Origin: Flavobacterium sp.
GTDB lineage: Bacteria > Bacteroidota > Bacteroidia > Flavobacteriales > Flavobacteriaceae
DNA length: 64,000 nucleotides
Direction: 5' to 3'
Assembly (NCBI GenBank): GCA_014379405.1
Contig: JACMLU010000010.1
Location: 248,001 to 312,000 of the forward strand
Positions within the stretch are counted from its first letter, which is position 1. Every line of letters begins with the position of its first letter. A program made the position numbers and the translations under genes. The notes beneath the pieces are model-generated. The model saw only the letters and a program-made list of their open reading frames with translations. It did not search any database and was not told the origin of the DNA. Below are positions 56,932-64,000 of this stretch, in pieces.

Positions 56932-57828
56932 TTGAAAACAAGAATTTTATTACCCATTATGGCAGCGATGCTGTCTTTGGCTTCAATGGCACAAACAGAA
57001 GATGCCATAGTTCCAAAACCAGTCGTATTTCCAGCGGGATATGTTGCTAAACTAGATGAAGTTTATACAAAAGTAAATGGTTGGGACGGCAGAACGGATT
57101 TGTATATTAATCCAACTGCTTCCAAGCCAACACCAGTTATTATCAACATACACGGTGGCGCTTGGAGAGCAGGCACGAAGGAATCTCAAGGTGGTTTTAA
57201 TACCTTTTTTAAAGCTGGTTTTGCAGTCGCCAATATGGAATATCGTTTGTCTGGTCAAGCTAAAGCGCCGGCTGCTGTTGAAGATACCCGTTGTATGTTG
57301 ATTTATCTGATAAAAAATGCAAAAGAACTAAACATAGATCCAAACAAAATAGTGATTATGGGCGGAAGCGCTGGTGGTCATCTTGCTTTGATGGGGGGAT
57401 TGCTGGCTAATGATAATCGTTTTGACACCAATTGTCCCGGAGTTGAAAATGTAAAAGTGGCTGCGATTATCGATAAATACGGAATTACAGATGTTTCGGA
57501 TTGGACTTTTGGTCCAGAAAGCAAAAGTTCGTCACCTAAATTATGGTTGGGAGATAATGTAAAAAATGAGGCTTTTATTAAATCAGTTTCTCCAATTTAT
57601 TATGTCAACAAAAATAGTCCACCCATTTTCATAGTGCATGGCGATTCAGATCCAACGGTTCCTTACCAACAATCTGTAGATTTATACAAGAAGCTTCAGA
57701 AACTAGGTGTTAAATCGGAATTTATCACTGTACCAGGAGGTTTACATGGTAAATTTGATAAAGAAAAAAACAATGAAATCAATAAATCAATAATTGAATT
57801 TTTAAAAGGCATTAATTTATTTGATTAA
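56932..57828 (+). CDS. Secreted alpha/beta hydrolase, esterase of the BD-FAE type
   Basis: 298 residues from a TTG start at 56932, which gives a normal signal peptide (KTRILLPIMAAMLSLASMAQ); the first ATG (56959) would cut off the basic end. Motifs: NIHGGAWRAG (oxyanion HGG), IMGGSAGGHLAL (nucleophile Ser in GxSxG), FIVHGDSDPTVPY (Asp) and VPGGLHGKF (His). This is the esterase/lipase family that includes acetyl and feruloyl esterases. A plausible job is removing acetyl groups from acetylated alginate or glucuronan. Transcribed with the lectin-like gene in front. Confidence 0.85.
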   Translation: MKTRILLPIMAAMLSLASMAQTEDAIVPKPVVFPAGYVAKLDEVYTKVNGWDGRTDLYINPTASKPTPVIINIHGGAWRAGTKESQGGFNTFFKAGFAVANMEYRLSGQAKAPAAVEDTRCMLIYLIKNAKELNIDPNKIVIMGGSAGGHLALMGGLLANDNRFDTNCPGVENVKVAAIIDKYGITDVSDWTFGPESKSSSPKLWLGDNVKNEAFIKSVSPIYYVNKNSPPIFIVHGDSDPTVPYQQSVDLYKKLQKLGVKSEFITVPGGLHGKFDKEKNNEINKSIIEFLKGINLFD

Positions 57829-57874
57829 ACTTAATCCCAAATGAAAATATAAAATAATTCAATCATTGCTGCCT

Positions 57875-57973
57875 CTCTTTTACTGCAGTTTGAAAAAGGC
57901 TGAAGCTTTGAAAGATGAGGCAGTTCGGTTTGCTGATTTTTCCATAACGGGAGGTATTATTTCCGGTAAATAA
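57875..57973 (+). pseudogene. 3' remnant of a PL28-type lyase gene
   Basis: The frame ending at TAA 57971-57973 reads LFYCSLKKAEALKDEAVRF then ADFSITGGIISGK. It aligns with IYRSLLNEASLRDDSIRF and SDFSISEETLS at the end of the catalytic domain of the intact PL28-type gene at 58046. No start codon or upstream homology remains and no sorting domain follows. It is the tail of an older or duplicated copy. Confidence 0.65.
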
Positions 57974-57996
57974 ATTTGTTGGAATCAATACGAGTA

Positions 57997-58027
57997 AAAA
58001 CAGAAGTTTGAGCTTCTGTTTTTTTTA
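57997..58027 (+). terminator. Rho-independent terminator
   Basis: AAAACAGAAG (57997-58006) pairs with CTTCTGTTTT (58013-58022), followed by more T. It lies just after the PL28 remnant, probably that gene's original terminator, now ending the esterase transcript. Confidence 0.85.
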
Positions 58028-58045
58028 ACTATTTCTAAATCTAAA

Positions 58046-59137
58046 ATGATGCATCTTAATTATTCTCGCTTTTACATACTTATATCACTTGTTTTGATTG
58101 GAAATCTGTTTTCAACTAAAGCACAAATTATCCTGAATGCCGATGGTCCAGGAAATACCTATGAATTAATCAATAGCGTTTTTGCGCCAGGTTATAATGT
58201 CGTGGAAGATCCTGAATGTGTCCATAGTTCCTTCGGGCGTCATATTGCCGAAGTATATGATACAGAATTAAGTAAAAATGTTTTCGAATTTTATATACAT
58301 GTTACGCCAGATAATGACCGTTGCATAAACTTTGATCGTCAGCGTATTGAAATTAAAACATATGATTCATCGCCAGATAATTTGAAAGGCACCCTGGGCG
58401 AAACGGTAACTTATAAATGGAGGTTTAAAATACCTGTTGGTTTTCAACCGTCATCTAATTTTACACATATTCATCAGGTTAAAGCGGTGGGAGGCGATGA
58501 TGACAATCCTATTTTTACCTTAACCCTAAGAAAAGGAACTCCCAATAAATTAGAACTTAACTATGTTAAAGACGATTTTTCGGGAACAACCAAGTATGCC
58601 AATTTAAATATGTCTTTATTTGAAGGGATTTGGGTAGAAGCAACAGAAACCATAAAAATAGCGACATCTGGAACATATTCCATTATCATTAAGAGAGTTG
58701 ACAATGAGGCTGTGTTGTTGAATTATAGCAATTCAAACATCGCCACCATCCGACTTGGAGCGGTTGTCAACAGTTTTATTCGTCCTAAATGGGGAATATA
58801 TAGAAGTTTACTTAATGAGGCCAGTCTTCGGGATGATTCCATTCGTTTCTCTGATTTTAGCATTTCCGAAGAAACTTTGTCAACCGATGTGTTTCCTTCA
58901 AACTTTGAAGATACAATTTTGTTTCCAAATCCTGTTCAGGATAATTTAGAGCTTTCCCAAAAAGACGTACAGGATTATGACAGCATCCAGATCTATAATA
59001 CCAATGGAAAATTGATGGTTTCCCAACAACTTACATCCAATAATTTAGATCTTTCTTATTTAAGTTCAGGATTTTATTTAGTTAAATTTTTAAACAATGG
59101 AATAACGACCAAAACAGTCAAGATGCTTAAAAAATAA
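58046..59137 (+). CDS. T9SS-secreted PL28-type polysaccharide lyase
   Basis: 363 residues. Signal peptide (to STKAQ), a beta-jelly-roll lyase domain at about 28-280 with DRQRIEIKTYDSSPDNLKG, YKWRFKIPVGFQPSSNFTHI, HQVKAVGGDD and FIRPKWGIYRS, then a T9SS sorting domain (about 285-363: ILFPNPVQDNLELS ... KTVKMLKK). The domain pattern is that of PL28, whose characterised members are ulvan lyases cutting at glucuronate/iduronate. No sulfatase or rhamnosidase is present, so the natural substrate here may be another glucuronate polymer. It starts just after a terminator, so it should have its own promoter, which I cannot pick out. Confidence 0.8.
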   Translation: MMHLNYSRFYILISLVLIGNLFSTKAQIILNADGPGNTYELINSVFAPGYNVVEDPECVHSSFGRHIAEVYDTELSKNVFEFYIHVTPDNDRCINFDRQRIEIKTYDSSPDNLKGTLGETVTYKWRFKIPVGFQPSSNFTHIHQVKAVGGDDDNPIFTLTLRKGTPNKLELNYVKDDFSGTTKYANLNMSLFEGIWVEATETIKIATSGTYSIIIKRVDNEAVLLNYSNSNIATIRLGAVVNSFIRPKWGIYRSLLNEASLRDDSIRFSDFSISEETLSTDVFPSNFEDTILFPNPVQDNLELSQKDVQDYDSIQIYNTNGKLMVSQQLTSNNLDLSYLSSGFYLVKFLNNGITTKTVKMLKK

Positions 59138-59338
59138 TTGGTATTTCAAATCCCTATGGTTGGAAAAATGATTGAAATAATCTTTCAGCATAAATTCATT
59201 ATCGAACTTTCCCTTTATAAATGTGACGTTTGATTGGCATTGAACAGTATTAATATTATTTAAGCCACTTTTAAATTCAAATATTTAAAAATTCACCTAA
59301 AAAAATATGCTATTTGTTTTTTATTCAAAAATAAATAC

Positions 59339-59376
59339 TATATTTGGATAACCAAATTGGTTAACCAGATTTAAAA
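59339..59376 (+). promoter_or_regulatory. Promoter with palindromic operator, copy 4 (susCD)
   Basis: -7 box TATATTTG at 59339-59346; from 59343 the operator has the left arm TTTGGATAACCAAA and centre TGGTTAACCA, while the right arm is degraded as in copy 1. It is the only such element before susC, 436 bases upstream of its start. The 641-base gap otherwise contains AT-rich leader DNA with no frame or strong hairpin that I trust. Confidence 0.7.
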
Positions 59377-59778
59377 TGAATGATTTAGATAAAAAATCAA
59401 GAATTATAATGGGATTTATATATCTAAGTTTTCATTTAAATAGTGAGAACCTAAAAATTTAATTTTTAAGCGTGAATGTCTAAGTTGTTAGGGATGAATC
59501 TAAAATATTGGACAATTTTAACCCAATTTAAGGATTATTGTTTGTAGGCGAATTTTAATTTTGAATCGTTGAAAAAGCAAATTTAGGTTGTTTAATGATA
59601 ATTTATCGAAATAATCTAAAATACTGTTTTTAAGGCACTTCATAGAAATACCTACTAAACGGAATAAAAATTAACAATTTTCAAAAAATAAATGAACAAC
59701 TTCAATGAAATAAAAAACAAGAAAACAATTTAAAAATACGATTAACTATAAACCAATTAATATTAAAATGAATAAATT

Positions 59779-62700
59779 ATGAAAAAACCAATCTTACTGT
59801 TTCTCTTAATTTTCACCTCAATTATATATGCACAGACTAAAGTTTCAGGTACTGTGGTAGATGAAAAAGGGTTGCCAATACCAAGCGCTTCAGTTACCTT
59901 TGAAGATAAGGGAGTTTCGACTGACATAGAAGGAAAATATTCTATCGAAGTAAAAAGTTCTAAATCAATTTTGAAGTTTTCATTCATAGGTTTCGAACCT
60001 CAAATTGTTGTGGTAGGAAAAAATAAAACGATAGATGTTACTCTAAAAGAGTCAGCAAGTGCTCTTGATGAAGTTGTTGTTATTGGATATGGTACACAAA
60101 AAAGATCAAGTGTTACTGGTGCTGTATCAAAATATAAAAATGAAAAACTGGACGAAGTTGCAGTATCAAGGATTGATCAAGCATTGCAAGGAAAAATTGC
60201 AGGGGTTCAAGTTCAAAATACTTCATCAGAGGCAGGTTCTGATACTCAAATAACAATTAGAGGAATCAGTTCCATCAATGCTGGAGCAAGTCCACTTATT
60301 GTTATTGATGGACAACCAGTTCCAGATGGATTATCAGCATTGAACATGGCCGATGTAGAATCTGTTGAGGTGCTTAAAGATGCAGCTTCTGCAGCTATTT
60401 ATGGTTCTCGTGGGGCAAGCGGTGTAATTTTGATTACTACTAAAAGTGGTAAATCTGAAAAAGTTAAATATAGTTTCAAATATTCAAGTGGTTTTAAATC
60501 AGCATACAGCACGTATCCTATTATGACTTCTACGGAATATGTAGAACGTTTGTTTGCGGAACGTGATTTAAAGGCAACAGATCCTAGTGTAAATCAAGCT
60601 ACCAATACGATTTCAAGTAATAATAGGGCTACTTATGTAATAGAACAACAAATGTTGGGCGGAAAAGGTATTGATTACCAAGATGAGGTATTGCAAACAG
60701 GTGATTTCAAAAACATTCAGTTGAGTGCCACAGGAGGTACTAGTAAACTTCGCTATTTCATTTCAGGAGGCTACAATGGAGATGAAGGTATCATGATTAA
60801 AAGTGATTTCGAAAAATATAATTTTCGTTCTAAGTTGGATATTGATTTGAGTAAAAAAGTAAAACTTTCCATCAATTTGAATCCTTCATTATCGAAGAAA
60901 GAATCGCCATCTGAAAACTTTACTAACTTCATACGTTATCCAAGTTTTTTACCTATTTATCACAATGAAACCACAGCCGCATTTGTACAGCAAAATCCGC
61001 AATGGGCAAATGTAAAAGCGGGAGATTTTTCACATCCAAGACATTTTAATGTATTGAATTATTCAGGTGTGATGCCAGATGGCACTAATTGGGGACCTGC
61101 ATTGGCAAGTCCGTTTAACTCGGCACAAAATAATCCAATGGCTTCTCTTCTTAGTCAGGAAATCACCATTGACGAATTTAGATTGCAATCTAGTGCAAAC
61201 TTGACTTTTAACATTCTTCCAGGTCTTGATTTTAAAACTATGGGAAGTGTGTACATGAATTATGGAAAAAGATTTGAATGGGCGGATAGAAACGCAACTG
61301 GAGATGGAATTGTAAATAAGGGTGTTTACATTAATAGTGATTATATTGACTTATTATCAGAAAACACTTTGACATACAAAAAGTCATTTGGAGACCACTC
61401 TTTTGATGCTTTAGTAGGATATACAGCGCAAAAAACCAAAAGTAGCAGAACACAAACTACAGGTCAAGATTACCCAAGTGATGATATAAGAACATTAAAT
61501 AATGCTTTATTGATTGATAAAGCAGGAACTTTTGGTACTGAAAACCAAATTGGATTATTGTCTTATTTAGGAAGGCTTAATTATGCCTATAAAGACAAGT
61601 ATTTGTTGTCTGCCAGTTTCCGTGCAGATGGTAGCTCTTATTTTGGACCAGGTAATAAATGGGGAAATTTCCCGGCAACTTCTGTCGGTTGGGTGGTTTC
61701 TAAAGAGAAATTTATGAGTAAGGTGGACTGGGTAAATAAACTTACTTTTAGAGCAAGTTACGGGGTATCTGGTAATAATAGAATTTTTGATTTTGGTTTT
61801 GTTGATTTATTGAGTTCTGCCAACTATTCATTAGGAGCAGGTACAGGTTCTTCTACATCAGGACAGGCACCAACATCGACAATTCTTGCCAATCCAGACA
61901 TTACTTGGGAAACTACCAATCAAACCAATTTTGGAATGGATCTTTCTTTGTTTAAAAGTAGAATTAATCTATCCGTTGATGTTTATCAATCCAGAACCAA
62001 TGAATTATTATTGCAACAAGCCAATATGGCATTTACCGGAGTTCCTCTTTTTTGGAACAATATCGGAAGTTTAAATAATAAAGGATACGAGTTGGAATTA
62101 TCAACCACGAATGTTAAAACTAGAGATTTCAAATGGACTACTTCTGCCAATTTTTCTCATACAGAAAATAAGGTTAGAGAATTGGGAAGTGAAGCTTATT
62201 TGAGAAATCAAGGTGAACGTACAGAAGTGTATCAAACTAAAGTAGGAGATCCGTTGGTTCAATTCTATGGCTTTAAAACGGATGGAGTATGGCTTTCACA
62301 AACACAAATCAATGAAGTCAAAGCCTCAGGTTTGACAAGTTCACTGGCTAATTTATTTATTCCCGGAGGTTTGAAATTGGTAGATTTGAATGGGGACAAC
62401 GTCATTGATAACGATGATAGAACAATAATAGGAAATCCTTATCCCGATTTTACTTGGGGAATCACAAATGTGTTTAATTACAAATCGATAGACCTAAGCT
62501 TTACTTTCCAAGGGGTACAAGGTGGAGACTTGGTTAATGGAGATCCAAACTACAATGAAACTAAACAACGTAACACAAACTATAACACAAATCGTTGGTT
62601 GAGCGAAATGTATCCTGGCGATGGAAAAACGCCTTACGAAACGGCTGGATTCAACTGGATGCTTACGGATTATGTGGTGGAAGATGCTTCATACTTTGCT

Positions 62701-62946
62701 CTTAGAGAAGTTAGCATTGGATACAATTTCCCTGAATATATGGCAAAACAACTAGGATTAAGTTCTTTGCGCTTGTATTCATCGGGACAAAACATGTATT
62801 TCCATTCAGCTGCGGGATACAGAGGGATTAATCCAGAAGGACGTTCCTTGACAGGACCTTATGCCTCTTCTTTAATTACCGGATACCAAAGAGGTGCTTT
62901 TCCGATTCCTAAAACAGTAATCATCGGAATAGATATTAATTTTTAA
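59779..62946 (+). CDS. susC: SusC/RagA family TonB-linked outer membrane transporter
   Basis: 1055 residues. Signal peptide (to IIYAQ), CarboxypepD_reg-like domain at about 20-95 (KVSGTVVDEKGLPIPSASV), TonB box region with the hallmark ALDEVVVIGYGTQKRSSVTGAV, plug (LQGKIAGVQVQNTS, DVESVEVLKDAASAAIYGSRGASGVI) and a barrel ending VIIGIDINF. Full length for the family. It imports oligosaccharides with its SusD partner, which begins 18 bases downstream. The operator shared with PL17/PL7 suggests alginate oligosaccharides. Confidence 0.96.
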   Translation: MKKPILLFLLIFTSIIYAQTKVSGTVVDEKGLPIPSASVTFEDKGVSTDIEGKYSIEVKSSKSILKFSFIGFEPQIVVVGKNKTIDVTLKESASALDEVVVIGYGTQKRSSVTGAVSKYKNEKLDEVAVSRIDQALQGKIAGVQVQNTSSEAGSDTQITIRGISSINAGASPLIVIDGQPVPDGLSALNMADVESVEVLKDAASAAIYGSRGASGVILITTKSGKSEKVKYSFKYSSGFKSAYSTYPIMTSTEYVERLFAERDLKATDPSVNQATNTISSNNRATYVIEQQMLGGKGIDYQDEVLQTGDFKNIQLSATGGTSKLRYFISGGYNGDEGIMIKSDFEKYNFRSKLDIDLSKKVKLSINLNPSLSKKESPSENFTNFIRYPSFLPIYHNETTAAFVQQNPQWANVKAGDFSHPRHFNVLNYSGVMPDGTNWGPALASPFNSAQNNPMASLLSQEITIDEFRLQSSANLTFNILPGLDFKTMGSVYMNYGKRFEWADRNATGDGIVNKGVYINSDYIDLLSENTLTYKKSFGDHSFDALVGYTAQKTKSSRTQTTGQDYPSDDIRTLNNALLIDKAGTFGTENQIGLLSYLGRLNYAYKDKYLLSASFRADGSSYFGPGNKWGNFPATSVGWVVSKEKFMSKVDWVNKLTFRASYGVSGNNRIFDFGFVDLLSSANYSLGAGTGSSTSGQAPTSTILANPDITWETTNQTNFGMDLSLFKSRINLSVDVYQSRTNELLLQQANMAFTGVPLFWNNIGSLNNKGYELELSTTNVKTRDFKWTTSANFSHTENKVRELGSEAYLRNQGERTEVYQTKVGDPLVQFYGFKTDGVWLSQTQINEVKASGLTSSLANLFIPGGLKLVDLNGDNVIDNDDRTIIGNPYPDFTWGITNVFNYKSIDLSFTFQGVQGGDLVNGDPNYNETKQRNTNYNTNRWLSEMYPGDGKTPYETAGFNWMLTDYVVEDASYFALREVSIGYNFPEYMAKQLGLSSLRLYSSGQNMYFHSAAGYRGINPEGRSLTGPYASSLITGYQRGAFPIPKTVIIGIDINF

Positions 62947-62964
62947 TTTAAAACAAACTTGATT

Positions 62965-64000
62965 ATGAAAGCATTAAAATATATGATGGTTCTCTTTTTG
63001 GTAGGTTTAAATGGATGTAGCGATGTTATCGATTTATATCCTACATCCAACATAAGTACCGCTACTTATTACTCTAATTATGAAGAAGTAAAGACTGCCT
63101 TGGTTGGTTGTTATAGAGGACTTCAAAAACCTTTGTTAGAGGAATGGAAAATGTCGGAATTGCGTAGTGACAACTCAATAATGGGCGCTTACGGATCTAC
63201 TTCATCAGTGAATTATGACTTGAGTTTCTTGGATGAGTTTTATCCGTCAAGTTCTCATCAAGGCATCTATAATTATTGGTTAAATACTTATAACAATATA
63301 AGAAGTGTCAATCTTGTTTTGGATGCCCTTAAGGCAAATTATAATCCGAATACTGGTAAAATTGAATATGAAAATGCAGTAGTTCCGGTTACTGAAGCTG
63401 ATCGTAAAAACTTGGCTGCCGAAGCTTCTTTCCTCAGGGCATATCATTATTTTAATTTGGTAAGATTGTATGGTGGGGTATTTTTAGTCCATGAAGCTTT
63501 ATCTCCAGCAGAAGCAAAAAAACTAAACCGTTCTTCTGTGGCAGATATTTACAAATTGATTGAAGCAGATTTGTTAAACGCATCAGCGAACGCTAAAAGT
63601 GCCAAGTTTGGAGCCATTACTCCTAAAGACATTGGACTCGCAAACATGTGGAGTTCAAAAGCCTTGTTGGCAAAAGTATATCTTACTTTAAACAGAAAAT
63701 CAGAAGCAGCAGTTTTGTTGAACGATGTTGTTGCCAATAGCGGTTATGGTTTAGAAAGTTCTTATGCTAATATTTTTTCCATTAACAATGAAATGAGCAA
63801 AGAAATTCTTTTTACCATTCGTTTCAAAGCAGGTGGATTAGGTATGGGAAATACGCTTCCTAATTTATTTGCACCATTAAATAGTGGTTCTGCAGTAATA
63901 AATGGTGATGGTAGTGGTAATAATACTCCTAGTCAGGAATTGAATAATTCCTATGCCGCCACCGATCTTAGAAAAGCGGTTAACATAGGAGTTTATGGTA
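62965..64000 (+). CDS. susD: SusD/RagB family glycan-binding lipoprotein (cut by window edge)
   Basis: The frame from ATG 62965 is open to the right edge (at least 345 residues). The lipobox LNGC is followed by SDVIDLYPTSNIS and the SusD N-terminal helices (YYSNYEEVKTALVGCYRGL, YNNIRSVNLVLDAL, LAAEASFLRAYHYFNLVRLYGGV), ending in the RagB region. SusD proteins form the lid of the SusC transporter on the cell surface. The rest lies beyond base 64000. Confidence 0.95.
   Translation, partial: MKALKYMMVLFLVGLNGCSDVIDLYPTSNISTATYYSNYEEVKTALVGCYRGLQKPLLEEWKMSELRSDNSIMGAYGSTSSVNYDLSFLDEFYPSSSHQGIYNYWLNTYNNIRSVNLVLDALKANYNPNTGKIEYENAVVPVTEADRKNLAAEASFLRAYHYFNLVRLYGGVFLVHEALSPAEAKKLNRSSVADIYKLIEADLLNASANAKSAKFGAITPKDIGLANMWSSKALLAKVYLTLNRKSEAAVLLNDVVANSGYGLESSYANIFSINNEMSKEILFTIRFKAGGLGMGNTLPNLFAPLNSGSAVINGDGSGNNTPSQELNNSYAATDLRKAVNIGVYG

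Noticed and set aside
1..64000. CRISPR arrays, tRNA or rRNA genes, insertion sequences, integrases, phage genes
   Set aside because: No regularly spaced repeats, cloverleaf genes, transposase motifs or terminal inverted repeats were seen on either strand.

Overview
The window looks like a chromosomal stretch of a Flavobacterium-like member of the Bacteroidota. The evidence is AT-rich DNA, 5' regions rich in A with no Shine-Dalgarno sequences, promoters with the Bacteroidota -7 box TAnnTTTG, type IX secretion (T9SS) C-terminal sorting domains, a SusC/SusD pair and a hybrid two-component sensor (HTCS). Nearly every gene serves breakdown of uronic-acid polysaccharides, so this is a large polysaccharide utilisation region. 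I see no tRNA, rRNA, insertion sequence, integrase or CRISPR array.

Layout. (1) 1-1093, minus: N-terminal part of a TonB-dependent receptor that runs off the left edge. (2) 1426-2592: a T9SS-secreted binding-type protein ended by a strong terminator. (3) 3012-30387: eighteen closely spaced plus-strand genes with no gap above about 75 bases, read as one operon of about 27 kb. It encodes a TIM-barrel sugar epimerase-like protein, GH5, two Gfo/Idh oxidoreductases (one with a twin-arginine signal), an ExuT-type transporter, a PstS-like binding protein, two GH50/agarase-like hydrolases, a PD40 propeller protein, three GH3 enzymes (one frameshifted), an FGE-like/CBM6 protein, a tandem DUF1080 protein, uxuB-uxuA-uxuC for glucuronate catabolism and a FucP-type permease. 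(4) 30931-34438: alginate operon (PL17, KdgF, PL7). (5) 34571-36139, minus: a decayed DUF4861 gene and an SDR of the KduD/DEH-reductase type. (6) 36470-42387: a beta-helix protein and the HTCS. (7) 42493-50603: a 30-residue membrane peptide, GH88, GH2, two PL38-type lyases and a second beta-helix protein. (8) 51078-64000: T9SS surface proteins, a small membrane protein, an esterase, a PL28-type lyase with a decayed relative in front of it, and SusC/SusD (SusD cut by the right edge).

How it fits together (inference). Secreted and periplasmic lyases (PL7, PL17, PL38-type, PL28-type) and hydrolases cut alginate and a glucuronate-containing polymer. GH88 and KdgF process the unsaturated uronates; MFS permeases import monomers; UxuC, UxuB and UxuA take glucuronate to 2-keto-3-deoxygluconate, and the SDR at 35345 probably reduces DEH to the same compound. 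KDG kinase and KDPG aldolase are not in the window. The Gfo/Idh, DUF1080 and TIM-barrel genes resemble a 3-keto-glycoside cleavage pathway.

The most interesting signal is regulatory. Three separate cis-element families divide the region: a palindrome at four promoters (30779, 50981, 55544, 59343) overlapping the -7 box and tying alginate lyases, surface proteins and SusC/D into one regulon; a pair AAACCCC-N15-GAACCCC before 1426 and 3012; and paired TTTTGGATTT-like repeats before 36470 and 42493, beside the HTCS gene. Gene decay is visible at 18601 (GH3 frameshift), 34571-35331 (DUF4861) and about 57875-57973 (PL28 3' remnant).
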